From positions 1 through 56,936 of the forward strand of contig JAFZWM010000039.1 of NCBI GenBank assembly GCA_017617315.1: DNA of 56,936 bases. The letters run 5' to 3'. Each line of letters starts with the position of its first letter. Within the stretch, counting starts at the first letter, position 1. Position numbers and translations under genes: made by a program. Below, piece after piece: positions 25,566 through 34,198 of this stretch. Source of the DNA: Bacteroidaceae bacterium (lineage in GTDB: Bacteria > Bacteroidota > Bacteroidia > Bacteroidales > Bacteroidaceae). The notes beneath the pieces were generated by a model that worked only from the letters and a program-made list of their open reading frames with translations, had not been told where the DNA came from and did not search any database.

Positions 25566-26759
25566 ATGGATGCGAAGAAATTCTTTTATATGGAAAGCCA
25601 TGAAGGCGGTCGCAATCAGCAGAAGTCTTATGCCGAGGTTGCCTCTGCCTTCAACTACAAACTTCTCTCTGCCCTTGTTGTTAGCGATGGCGGAGAAAAC
25701 GACAACATCTTTGTCTCGCCTTGCCGTTTGCAGGCGTTGCTCGTCTTGCTCAGTAACTGGGCTGGCAGCAACATGAGCAATAAGATTAGGCAGGCTGTCT
25801 GCTGCGACGGATTTGACTGCCGCGAGCTTAACCGTATGTTTGCCGACGAGCGTTTCCTCATTCCAAACGTATGCAGGAAGGACTTGGAAGAATATCGCGT
25901 TCCAACCATCGACCTCTCTACAATAATGCTGTATCAGAATAACTTAGATATAAACAAACGCACCATTGCCGAGACCACGGATTTTTTCGATGTTCGCTAC
26001 CAGAGTGTCGATTTCTCAGCCCCGTCGCTGTCGGCTCAGATTTCGAGAGTGGTAGAGAAGGCATCGCAAGGCATGATTGCCAACCTTAGGGTTGATGTGG
26101 GCGAGGCTGTCCGCGCCTTGCTGCTCGATGTCTTTTATTTCAAGGCCTGCTGGGTAAACTATTTCGACGAGGAACTTACCCGGCGCAGCAATTTCTATCA
26201 TGCCGACGGCGTTTCCAAGGTAGATATGATGAGCGTTACCGATACTTTGCGCTATCACGAGAACGATGCGTTCCAGTCTGTTTGCCTCGACTACTGGGCT
26301 TACATGCTTACCAAACGCTACTCAATGCTTGTTCATCTGCCAAAGAAAGGGCATGGCATCGACGAAGTTCTGTCTCTTCTTGCCCACGAAGATGTTGATT
26401 CTATGTACAACGAGGCTGAAGTACATCTCCGCCTGCCTCGCTTCGAGATTGAGAAGCGCACAAACCTTACCGATGTGCTCGGGCAGATGGGCATGGGCGA
26501 ACTGTTCTCTGCCACCGACGGCATTCCTAATCTGATAGCTGGCGTTTCTTTAGCCGATGTTATCCAGCAAGGCAAGATAAAGGTCGATGAATACGGCGCA
26601 GAGGCAGCCGTGGCTACTTATTGTCCGTTTGTTACGTCATGCTGTCCCGACGAGAAGCCTGAGCCGATAGAGATGAACGTAAACCGAAGCTTCATCTTCG
26701 AGATTGTCGAAACCAGCAGCGGCAGCCGCCTCTTTTCGGGCGTGGTTAACAGACTGTAG
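25566..26759 (+). CDS. Serpin family protein
   Basis: A 397-residue protein. Serpin hallmarks are FVSPCRLQALLVLLSNWA, the helix-F/strand region VRALLLDVFYFKACW, the breach/shutter motif VHLRLPRFEIEKRTNL, and the C-terminal RSFIFEIVETSSGSRLFSG. The reactive loop hinge VDEYGAEAAVAT has small residues, so inhibition is possible. Counting from the hinge puts P1 at Ser and P1' at Cys, in a loop with three cysteines (YCPFVTSCC). There is no signal peptide, unusual for an inhibitor, so it would act inside the cell. It shares an upstream palindrome with the gene before it. Confidence 0.9.
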   Translation: MDAKKFFYMESHEGGRNQQKSYAEVASAFNYKLLSALVVSDGGENDNIFVSPCRLQALLVLLSNWAGSNMSNKIRQAVCCDGFDCRELNRMFADERFLIPNVCRKDLEEYRVPTIDLSTIMLYQNNLDINKRTIAETTDFFDVRYQSVDFSAPSLSAQISRVVEKASQGMIANLRVDVGEAVRALLLDVFYFKACWVNYFDEELTRRSNFYHADGVSKVDMMSVTDTLRYHENDAFQSVCLDYWAYMLTKRYSMLVHLPKKGHGIDEVLSLLAHEDVDSMYNEAEVHLRLPRFEIEKRTNLTDVLGQMGMGELFSATDGIPNLIAGVSLADVIQQGKIKVDEYGAEAAVATYCPFVTSCCPDEKPEPIEMNVNRSFIFEIVETSSGSRLFSGVVNRL

Positions 26760-26795
26760 TTAGTAAGGAAGGCAATTTTTTCGGAACTCTCTCGC

Positions 26796-26825
26796 AAAAA
26801 AGGTTGTAACTCAACAACCTTTTTT
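26796..26825. terminator. Terminator of the serpin gene
   Basis: A perfect 11-bp stem AAAAAAGGTTG / CAACCTTTTTT with an 8-base loop lies 36 bases after the serpin stop. The T-run is part of the stem. It overlaps the next promoter. Confidence 0.7.
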
Positions 26826-26834
26826 GTATTTTTG
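26804..26834 (+). promoter_or_regulatory. Promoter of the flavin reductase gene
   Basis: TATTTTTG (26827-26834) with TTG at 26804-26806, a one-base deviation from TTTG, and a 20-base spacer. The -33 part lies inside the terminator stem of the serpin gene. Confidence 0.5.
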
Positions 26835-26870
26835 CTTTATTGATAACCGTTCTTAAAAAAGTAAAGAGAT

Positions 26871-27443
26871 ATGAAAAGTTTCAAGTCAAATCCGTGGATT
26901 CTTCCTCAGCCTGTGCTTGTCATCGGCACATACGACAAAAACGGCAAGCCCAACGCCATGAACGCCGCTTGGGGCGGACAATGGGATGCGCACGAGATAA
27001 TGATCTCGCTCGGCTCGCATGCCACAACCGACAATCTTGCAGCCTGTCCCGAGTTTACCGTTGCCTTTGCAACAGTCGACACTATGGTTGCAGCCGACTT
27101 TGTAGGTATTGTTAGCGGTCGCAACATGCCCGACAAGATTAAGAAAACGGGCTGGACGGCAGAGAAGGCCGCCAATGTTAATGCGCCTGTATTCAAAGAG
27201 TTCCCGATGACGCTCGAGTGTAGGGTGAAGCAGAAGATAGACGAGAGCGAGACAGGCTATTATCTGGTTGCCGAAATAGTAAACATACTGTGCGATGAGA
27301 AATATCTGGCCGCAGACGGCAAGCCCGATGTAGAGAAGATGAACCTCATCACTTTCAACCCGATAAGCCATACATACATTGCTCTTGGCAAGACTGTTGG
27401 CAAGGCTTTTTCCGACGGTAAGAGCCTCAGCACGGCAGAATAA
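26871..27443 (+). CDS. Flavin reductase family protein (flavoredoxin-like)
   Basis: A 190-residue FMN-binding split-barrel protein. LPQPVLVIGTYDKNGKPNAM, AWGGQWDAHEIMISLGSHA, FTVAFATVD and GIVSGRNMPDKIKKTGW follow the flavin reductase/flavoredoxin pattern. It would bind FMN and pass electrons from NAD(P)H to FMN or another acceptor in the cytoplasm. It has its own promoter and stands alone, converging with the metallo-hydrolase gene. Confidence 0.88.
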   Translation: MKSFKSNPWILPQPVLVIGTYDKNGKPNAMNAAWGGQWDAHEIMISLGSHATTDNLAACPEFTVAFATVDTMVAADFVGIVSGRNMPDKIKKTGWTAEKAANVNAPVFKEFPMTLECRVKQKIDESETGYYLVAEIVNILCDEKYLAADGKPDVEKMNLITFNPISHTYIALGKTVGKAFSDGKSLSTAE

Positions 27444-27450
27444 AAATGAA

Positions 27451-27488
27451 TGTGGCGAAAAGATGTTCCTAACGCTCTTTTCGCCACA
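27451..27488. terminator. Bidirectional hairpin between converging genes
   Basis: A 13-bp perfect stem TGTGGCGAAAAGA / TCTTTTCGCCACA with a 12-base loop lies between the stops of the flavin reductase and metallo-hydrolase genes. There is no long T tail, but the stem is strong on both strands. Confidence 0.65.
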
Positions 27489-27505
27489 CTCGTGCAAATG
27501 CCTTC

Positions 27506-28243
27506 TTATTCGTAGTGCCTTATCCTTACGTCAATCTTCTCGCCTTTAAGCAGCGATGGAATAACGCTTACGTCGGTCTGTCCGTAGTGGTACGGAAACA
27601 GCACCTTCGGCTTTACAGTCTTTGCTGCGCGCACAAGCTGTTCGGGTGTCATTGTGTAAGGCTGGTTGCATGGCAGAAAGGCAATGTCTATGTTCTTTAT
27701 CTTCTTCATTTCTGCTATGTCTTCGGTGTCGCCTGCAATGTAGATGCGCAGTCCGTCTATTGTCAGAATATAGCCGTTGTCGCGCCCCTTTGGATGGTAT
27801 TGCAGATGCCCCTCGGTTGTGTTGTAGGCTGGCACGGCCTCGACGGTTATGTCCTTCGAAATCTGAATCTTGTCGCCGTTTTTCATTACCTTGCCCGAAC
27901 CATACTTTTCGGCACATCTCTGATTCATGACGAGCTGCGTTTTCTCGGCAGAGAGCAGCTTTAGTGTTGCTGCGTCGTAGTGGTCGCCGTGCTCGTGAGT
28001 AACCAGAATGTAGTCGGCCTTTGGCATTGCGGTATAGTCAACCGTTCTGTTGCCGAGTTTTGAGCAAGGGTCAATCTCAATCTCCTTGCCGTCGTACTCA
28101 ATGCGTATGCTGGCATGCATAAGCGCGTGCATCTTTACTGTTTTTTCGCTTTTTGTCTTGAACTCGTCGGTTTCGTAATTGCCTTGTGCGCAGACTGTTG
28201 TCAGTCCGATGATAGCTAGAAGGCATGCGATGATTTTTTTCAT
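27506..28243 (-). CDS. Exported MBL-fold metallo-hydrolase (UPF0173-like)
   Basis: A 245-residue protein with a signal peptide (MKKIIACLLAIIGLTTVCAQ). The metal motif THEHGDHYD is HxHxDH. MHASIRIEYDGKEIEIDP, LRIYIAGDTEDIAEM and LFPYHYGQTDV complete the single-domain MBL fold of the UPF0173/YtnP-like group. It is predicted to be periplasmic and hydrolytic with two metal ions; the substrate is unknown. It is monocistronic. Confidence 0.88.
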   Translation of the reverse strand: MKKIIACLLAIIGLTTVCAQGNYETDEFKTKSEKTVKMHALMHASIRIEYDGKEIEIDPCSKLGNRTVDYTAMPKADYILVTHEHGDHYDAATLKLLSAEKTQLVMNQRCAEKYGSGKVMKNGDKIQISKDITVEAVPAYNTTEGHLQYHPKGRDNGYILTIDGLRIYIAGDTEDIAEMKKIKNIDIAFLPCNQPYTMTPEQLVRAAKTVKPKVLFPYHYGQTDVSVIPSLLKGEKIDVRIRHYE

Positions 28244-28377
28244 GTTTATTAAGTCTTTGGTTTGTATAATCTTAATTTTGTGTTTCGGTCTGCAAAATAG
28301 CAGAAAAACTTCTAAAAGAGCACGTCTTCCGTCAGATTTTTCAAAGCTAAAGCCTCGTAAAGGACAATTATGATATG

Positions 28378-28545
28378 AAATATTCTTTTGGTAAATACAA
28401 AGTGGTGGGTAGGAAGAAGGTAGATAGATTCAAGGTACGTCGTAGGAACGTCCAAAGTACGCCTAAGGAACATCCAAGGTATAGGGAAGCTATATGCAAG
28501 GTATATGATGGATATATGAAGGGTATATGAGAGGGGAGTGACGAA
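28378..28545. repeat. 12-unit 11-bp repeat array, inverted copy with tail
   Basis: Twelve in-phase 11-bp units run from 28405 to 28536, from GTGGGTAGGAA through CGTCGTAGGAA and CATCCAAGGTA to TATGCAAGGTA and TATGAAGGGTA. Just before, at 28379-28404, ATTCTTTTGGTAAATACAAA is the reverse complement of the tail that follows the arrays at 185 and 488. This copy is therefore inverted. The remaining 28546-28857 stretch shows nothing recognisable. Confidence 0.8.
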
Positions 28546-28857
28546 ATATGGACGACCGCATCAAAATTGCGTTTTTCGGCAGCGAAAATCGGTACGCTTC
28601 GTAAATAAAGAACAGAAATACAAAAAGGAATCGCAACAATTTTATGCTGCCGAATTCTTGCGTCCCTTCGGTAGCATGTTTTCTGTTGTAGTACTCTCGT
28701 CCTGCTTACAACTGGTACAACGTCTTGAATATGGAAGTTGAAAAAAATTCCACATTCACCTCTATAATATTTTCCATAGTTCATTACTTATGGTCTGAGC
28801 ATTTACCAAGTAGCATATACATACATGTTGCCACTAATGTTAATAGTTTTTTCCTTA

Positions 28858-30177
28858 TTATAGGAGTTTTGATTTTTCTTTAACTTCCATCAATTCACCA
28901 TATGTAATACTACCCTTAGTAAGAACCGCATAAAGTTCATTTGCTAATGAAACCTTCTCTGCATTGTATGGATTAAGGAATCTCTTTGGATTGACCTTTT
29001 CTTTTAAATCTTCTAACTCCGCTTCATCAATAAAGTTAATCCCTAAATCCAATGAAGCTTGCATTTGGATATCTATTAGAGCATCATTATCATCAGGAGT
29101 GGATTCAAGCAATCTTTTATAGATTATATTAGCTTTTTCAACTTTCTCCTTGTCATAATTATCTAAAAAATTCCTTGGATTGCATAATCTGACAAGGCGT
29201 TGATATAGTGTTTCTGACTTTATTTTGTCAGACTTTATCTGTTTAATTGTCAATGGAATAATAAATAGCAAGAAAAATACAGAAATGCCAATACACCATA
29301 TAAGAAGAAGTCTGTTGCGGTTAGCAGTTATAGCCCATTCCTTCTCGCTTATACTGAATACTTTTTCTTGTGTGGCGGCTATGTAAACACGATAATAGTC
29401 GTTATGCATCCAGCCGTTTTCATATGGCATAACTCGTTGTACCTCCTCATAACTTTTGTTAGTAGGTATATATATTGGTTTACCAAGTGTCCATCTGTTT
29501 TTTGGGTTTTCTTTAATGAAATAGAATTCATTTTGACTGCTGTATTCAAATATTTTATTCCATAATTCGTTGACATTGCCTTGTCTATGTCTACTTGAAT
29601 AACTTGAATTGGAGTCGGTTGTATAAAAGTTATAGGCTTCAGCAACTGCCTGTTCGACTGTATAGAAATTACCCCATTTTGTTTTTTTCAATCCAACTTT
29701 ATATGGAAAAATCGTGTTGGTCAGTATGAATTCGTTATCACTACCACTGCAAAATACACGAATGATGTTCCATCCTTCGTCGTTTTGATTGGGATATTTA
29801 TCTCTCCAGTTTAACTCATATAGAGAAGAAATATCACCATATGCTTGATTCCATTCATCGCTTATTTGCTCTGCAATTTTAGGGTCAAGAACTGCAAATG
29901 ACGTGTTATCTGGCTTTGGTCGTATAGGTTTCGAAATTTTCTTGAAGTGACGTACAGGATAATTGCTATATTCTGTATAAAAAAGACCATCGTCATTTCC
30001 AACAAAAATATCTCTATTAGATTCTTGCCCTTGGAACAATGCTTGTATATTGTCCCTTAATTCTATTCGTAATGATATTTTCTTTTGGTCAATATATTTA
30101 TAAACGCCAAAGAAGATAGTAATTATTGATGCTATCCATAAAAGCCAAAGAGTTATAATGATATTTTGTCTTTTCAT
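28858..30177 (-). CDS. AT-rich orphan membrane protein of unknown function
   Basis: A 439-residue protein. It has a helix near the start (IIITLWLLWIASIITIFFGV), a long soluble region, a second helix at about 293-312 (LLLIWCIGISVFFLLFIIPL) and a C-terminal soluble part. The tail contains a duplicated motif: NPRNFLDNYDKEKVEKANII and, about 60 residues later, NPKRFLNPYNAEKVSLANEL. Codons are clearly more A/T-rich than in neighbouring genes, suggesting acquisition. It lies alone between a repeat element and an AT-rich gap. No family is recognised. Confidence 0.6.
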   Translation of the reverse strand: MKRQNIIITLWLLWIASIITIFFGVYKYIDQKKISLRIELRDNIQALFQGQESNRDIFVGNDDGLFYTEYSNYPVRHFKKISKPIRPKPDNTSFAVLDPKIAEQISDEWNQAYGDISSLYELNWRDKYPNQNDEGWNIIRVFCSGSDNEFILTNTIFPYKVGLKKTKWGNFYTVEQAVAEAYNFYTTDSNSSYSSRHRQGNVNELWNKIFEYSSQNEFYFIKENPKNRWTLGKPIYIPTNKSYEEVQRVMPYENGWMHNDYYRVYIAATQEKVFSISEKEWAITANRNRLLLIWCIGISVFFLLFIIPLTIKQIKSDKIKSETLYQRLVRLCNPRNFLDNYDKEKVEKANIIYKRLLESTPDDNDALIDIQMQASLDLGINFIDEAELEDLKEKVNPKRFLNPYNAEKVSLANELYAVLTKGSITYGELMEVKEKSKLL

Positions 30178-30626
30178 ATTGTAAAATAATTGGTGGGTTA
30201 TTTCATAAGATTAGTCGAATTTGGATGACTGGTCTTAGCAAAGTATGACATTCAGCCATTTGTGTTATATTTTCCTCTGCAAGCACAACCTTTGACCGAT
30301 TTAGATCTTTATTGTACATTTGCATTTAGATTTGATTTGCGATGCTAAGATAACTAAAAGTTTTGTGATAATAGATGTAATTTGAAAAAAAATATAATAT
30401 TTTAGCAAGATTTTGAGAAAATCTCCAGTTTTTGAGGATATATAGCTCTTTTTACTTGTGGAATTTGCAATCCTCACACATTCGAAACATTGCAGCAGAA
30501 CTTTTGAATTTCATCAAAACAAGGCATTGCCTTGCAAAATAAGCAATCCGAGCGGCAAAACGAAGAATCAACTCTTTCGTTTTTCCGCTTTTGTTTTTTG
30601 GGGGTGTTTATCTGTTGCATAAGAAA
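30178..30626. other. AT-rich intergenic region with remnants of a repeat
   Basis: No gene is visible. Around 30460-30525, GTGGAATTTGCAATCCTCAC and AACAAGGCATTGCCTTG loosely resemble the stretch at 21692-21765 (GTGGAGATTGCAAATCTCC, AGACAAGGCTATTC). This may be a decayed copy of the same intergenic element. Confidence 0.35.
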
Positions 30627-30659
30627 AACGGCCATCGCAAGGGAGATGCGACGACCGTT
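30627..30659 (-). terminator. Terminator of the sugar porter / DUF5107 operon
   Basis: On the minus strand AACGGTCGTCGCA, a 7-base loop and TGCGATGGCCGTT form a 13-bp stem with wobble pairs, followed by TTTTTC. It lies about 77 bases beyond the DUF5107 stop. Confidence 0.7.
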
Positions 30660-30735
30660 AACAAAAAGAAAGTCGAGTTGAAATATAATTCGTTTTACGT
30701 TATATTTAACCTTTCATTTTTGAGAATAAATTCGT

Positions 30736-33700
30736 TTATATCAGTCCGCTTTTTAGCAGCGTGCGCAAAGCCTGAACACCCTGATGGTTGATGTCGAGAC
30801 CCTCCACCTCGCGCAGATAACGCTCTCCGTGCTCTCTGTCGCCCAAGCCGAAGTAGCCGAGGGCGAGCATATAGAGGCAGTGGATGCGGTTCTTCGTGTC
30901 GAGCGAGTCGTCCCAGATGAGAAGGTCGGGCAGCGATACGGCAAAATAGTCCATCGTTACATGGTCGAACAGATGCTGTTTGCCGTAGTTCACGAGTTTG
31001 AAGAACAGACCGCGCGCCTTGTCCTCCTTGCCTAACTTGCGATAGCAAAGGGCGGCATAGAAAATCTTGTCGGGCTTGGCATCGTTGTAGTACATGGCTG
31101 CGGCTGGCTCGGTTGGGCCGGCTGTGCCCTCGTCGTAACGCTCAAGGAAGTAGAGGAAGTCGTTGTCCTGCGCGCCATACAGCTTGCCTTCGCCCAAGTG
31201 GCTTGGGAAGACAAGACATTCTTCGAGCAGACGCTTTGCCTCTGCCGTCTTTGAGCCGCTTGCCATCATCTTCTTCGCCAGTTCAAGACGGCAAATCTGA
31301 TATTGGCAGCTGACCTTGCCTTCGCCGCCCTCCCATGGGTGGAAGATGTGGCTGTCGAGCTTCTGCATGGCTTCCTCGTATCGTCCAAGCTGATTAAGCA
31401 GCGTTATCTCTTCCAGAACGAGGTCGTCGCGGCGCTGAATGAGTTGCGGATACTTCTGAAGGAAGGCGAGACGCTCGGCATGAGGCTTCTGTAGTCGCTT
31501 GTATAGCTGGTCGAGTTCCATGAGGATGCGCTCGTCGTTCTCATCGAGATGGAAGGCGCGCTCCATGTATTCCAGCGCCTCTTCCTGTCGGTTCTGCTTG
31601 TTGAAGCGCGCAAGGGCGAGGTTGCGCCAAACGGTAGGGAAGTCGGGGTTGAGTATTGCCGACAGCTCCCAGTTCTCGATGGCAAGGTCGTACTGACGCG
31701 CGGCGTAGTAGAGACAGCCGAGGTAGTAAGGCGCTTTTGAGAATTGACAATTGACAGTTGGCAATTGACAATTAGAAGTTGAAAGTTGAGAGTTGAGAGT
31801 TGAGACTCCTGAATTGACAATGTCTTTTACAACTTGGCCGTTTTTGGCGGCGTTGAGTGCTATCACATCTTCTGCACGGTTTGGGAAACAATAAGCGCTG
31901 TCGGCCAACTCGGCTTTTTGCAGCGCATCGGTCTCGCCGCAGAAGGCAAACAGATAGTACCACGTCATTGGCGAAACGGCATCCTCGGCTATGGCGATGT
32001 GCCAGATGTCGCGAGCCTCATCTTTCAGACCAGCGGCGCAGTAGTCGAGGGCTATCTCGTCGTAGTTCTGAGCCGAGCGTCGCATCATCTGCTTCATCTC
32101 GGTCAGAATATTTTCATCTTTCTCTATCAGATATTTCTCGTAGCGGCAACCGTAGTTAAACTTGTCGTACTCAAGCGATTCGCTTATAAGGCTGATGGCC
32201 TCGCCCTGCTTTCCGAGCTTGCGCAGAATGGCAGCCTTCAGCGCGCGCGCCTTGTGGTTGTGCCAGTTGTTGTTAAGACAGCGGTTTGCCTCGTCGAGAG
32301 CGTCTTCGAATCTGCCCTGCATCGTGCTTATCTTTGCTGCCTCGAAATATCCGGCATCTGCCCAAGCCTTGTTCCATGTGGCCTTCCAGAACAGCTCGTA
32401 AGCCTCTCCGGTCTTTCCCTGATATTTCAGCGCGAGCGCGAGGTTGTAGATTGGCTCGCCCTCGTAAGGGTTAGGATTGCGCTTCTGCGACAGTTTTACC
32501 GCCTTGCGCAGATAATCCTCGGCTTTGGCGAAACGGCCCTTGCGTATGTACCACAGACCGAGCGCGTTAAGACAACGTATGTCGTTAGGATCGCGGCGCA
32601 GAGCCTCCTCGTAGTAGTCGGTTGCCTGCCATGTGGCGTGGCGGTATTGCTCCAGGTGCAGACCTGTGAGATAAAGCTGCTCGTTTGTCTTTATCTGCTC
32701 GGGCAGAAGGGCAGCCTCCGCGCTGTCCGGGATAGGGCGAATCTCATCGTCCTCGGCGTGCCAGCTCAATACCGTGCGCTTGCCGTAGACGAATGTCTTT
32801 CCCGCTTCGAAAGTTATTTCGCCGAACTTTGCGCCTTTTATGTCAACTGTCTCGCAGAGAACATTCTCGGGCGACAGAGTGATGTCTTTTGTATAGTAAA
32901 CTTCGCCGTTGTCGTTGCGCAGAATCAGACTTACATCCTGCCTGCTTGTGGCAAATAGCTTGAACTCGACTTTGCCGCCGTCAGCCTCGTTAATGTTGAA
33001 AATGAGGTCTTTTGAAGCCTCTTTTACAATGCCGAGTTCGCGGTACGGCATAAAGTATTGAGTGAATGTCTTTTCCTCGTAAGGCATGAGCCAAGCAAAG
33101 TCGGGCTGATTTTCGGTATAAACACCAGCCATCAGCTCGATGTAAGGACGGAATCCCGGTCTGAGCTGCTCTTTTATGGTAGAAAAGTCGAATTTGTCGC
33201 TATCCGAAGCCGAGCCATTGTCAACTGTCAATTGTGAATTGTCAACTGTGAATTGTCCATTGTCAATTATCTCATCCGTCAGATTTCTGTCCCATGCGCG
33301 TCCGAAATCGCCGTTTCCCCATGTCCATTGCTTCTTTCCCGGCGAGAAATGATGCGATGCAACGTGCAGCATTCCTGCCTGCGTATCGTTCTCGTATCCG
33401 CCCTCGAAGTTGAAGCGCGAGTTCACGCCCATATACGACGTAGGCACATAGATATTCTTGTAGTTTGATATGTCAACGCCTGCCGAATAGTCCATCTTGT
33501 AGTACGTTCCCGTGGCGATAGGGAAACTGCTCACGGCGCGCTTTCCGTGGTCGAAAACCGCGTTTATATCTGGTGGAAAAACACTCTGGTAGGCATCGTT
33601 CACCTCAACGGCTGGATTGGCCCACCAAAGGAAAGTCTGAGGCACGTCGGTGCGGTTGTAGAGCCTTCCCTTTATCTCGAGATAGGCGCAGCCCGGACGC

Positions 33701-34185
33701 AGCGTGAAGCCAGCCATTCCCTTCTGGTGGAACATCTTCTCCATCTCGCTTACCCATACCGTTACGCTGCCGTCTTCGCCGTCCTCGATGCAGGTATCGA
33801 CAGGCATGAAGGTTGTTGGTCGGTGATGCTGAGGCCAGTTGAACTCTATTCCGCCGCTAATCCAAGGACCAGCCAAGCCCACGAGAGCCGGCTTTACAAC
33901 GTGGTTGTAGTAGATGAAATGACGCTTCTTAATCTTGTCGTATGCCATCTGCACACGGCCGCCAAGTTCGGGCAGAACCATCACTTTTATATATTCGTTT
34001 TCGAGCCAGATAGCCAGATAGTCCTTGTCTGTCTTCTCGTCGCTCATCGACTCGATGACGGGGTAGGGATAGACCACTCCGCTCGAACCCTGATAGACTC
34101 GTTTTTCCAGGAACATCGGGTTCTTCTCGGGCTTTCCAACCTCGTATGTAGGAATCGTAACAATATCTCTCCAAGCTTTTACCAT
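30736..34185 (-). CDS. DUF5107 domain protein with TPR repeats
   Basis: A 1149-residue protein. Residues about 40-300 form the DUF5107 mutarotase-like domain (IWLENEYIKVMVLPELGGRV, GGIEFNWPQHHRPTTFMPVD). A beta region to about 500 and a long TPR series (DIRCLNALGLWYIRKGRFAK, PTVWRNLALARFN) complete it. There is no signal peptide. It follows the sugar porter gene by 13 bases, so a role in intracellular sugar handling is likely. Two low-complexity stretches, at about residues 303-323 and 788-816, are in-frame copies of an intergenic repeat and not part of the fold. Confidence 0.85.
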   Translation of the reverse strand: MVKAWRDIVTIPTYEVGKPEKNPMFLEKRVYQGSSGVVYPYPVIESMSDEKTDKDYLAIWLENEYIKVMVLPELGGRVQMAYDKIKKRHFIYYNHVVKPALVGLAGPWISGGIEFNWPQHHRPTTFMPVDTCIEDGEDGSVTVWVSEMEKMFHQKGMAGFTLRPGCAYLEIKGRLYNRTDVPQTFLWWANPAVEVNDAYQSVFPPDINAVFDHGKRAVSSFPIATGTYYKMDYSAGVDISNYKNIYVPTSYMGVNSRFNFEGGYENDTQAGMLHVASHHFSPGKKQWTWGNGDFGRAWDRNLTDEIIDNGQFTVDNSQLTVDNGSASDSDKFDFSTIKEQLRPGFRPYIELMAGVYTENQPDFAWLMPYEEKTFTQYFMPYRELGIVKEASKDLIFNINEADGGKVEFKLFATSRQDVSLILRNDNGEVYYTKDITLSPENVLCETVDIKGAKFGEITFEAGKTFVYGKRTVLSWHAEDDEIRPIPDSAEAALLPEQIKTNEQLYLTGLHLEQYRHATWQATDYYEEALRRDPNDIRCLNALGLWYIRKGRFAKAEDYLRKAVKLSQKRNPNPYEGEPIYNLALALKYQGKTGEAYELFWKATWNKAWADAGYFEAAKISTMQGRFEDALDEANRCLNNNWHNHKARALKAAILRKLGKQGEAISLISESLEYDKFNYGCRYEKYLIEKDENILTEMKQMMRRSAQNYDEIALDYCAAGLKDEARDIWHIAIAEDAVSPMTWYYLFAFCGETDALQKAELADSAYCFPNRAEDVIALNAAKNGQVVKDIVNSGVSTLNSQLSTSNCQLPTVNCQFSKAPYYLGCLYYAARQYDLAIENWELSAILNPDFPTVWRNLALARFNKQNRQEEALEYMERAFHLDENDERILMELDQLYKRLQKPHAERLAFLQKYPQLIQRRDDLVLEEITLLNQLGRYEEAMQKLDSHIFHPWEGGEGKVSCQYQICRLELAKKMMASGSKTAEAKRLLEECLVFPSHLGEGKLYGAQDNDFLYFLERYDEGTAGPTEPAAAMYYNDAKPDKIFYAALCYRKLGKEDKARGLFFKLVNYGKQHLFDHVTMDYFAVSLPDLLIWDDSLDTKNRIHCLYMLALGYFGLGDREHGERYLREVEGLDINHQGVQALRTLLKSGLI
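31737..31820. repeat. Intergenic-type oligomer repeat in frame inside the DUF5107 gene
   Basis: The stretch contains GAATTGACAATTGACAG, GGCAATTGACAATTAG and GAGAGTTGAGAGTTGAGAC. These are the same words as the intergenic repeat at 21285-21370. Translated on the minus strand it gives STLNSQLSTSNCQLPTVNCQ, with no stop and the frame kept. Confidence 0.75.
33215..33275. repeat. Second in-frame oligomer repeat in the DUF5107 gene
   Basis: CATTGTCAACTGTCAATTG and GTGAATTGTCCATTGTCAATT make up the stretch. Translated on the minus strand it reads IIDNGQFTVDNSQLTVDNG and lies between the DUF5107 core and the next conserved block (LRPGFRPYIELMAGV). Confidence 0.75.
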
Positions 34186-34198
34186 GATAATATCTTAA

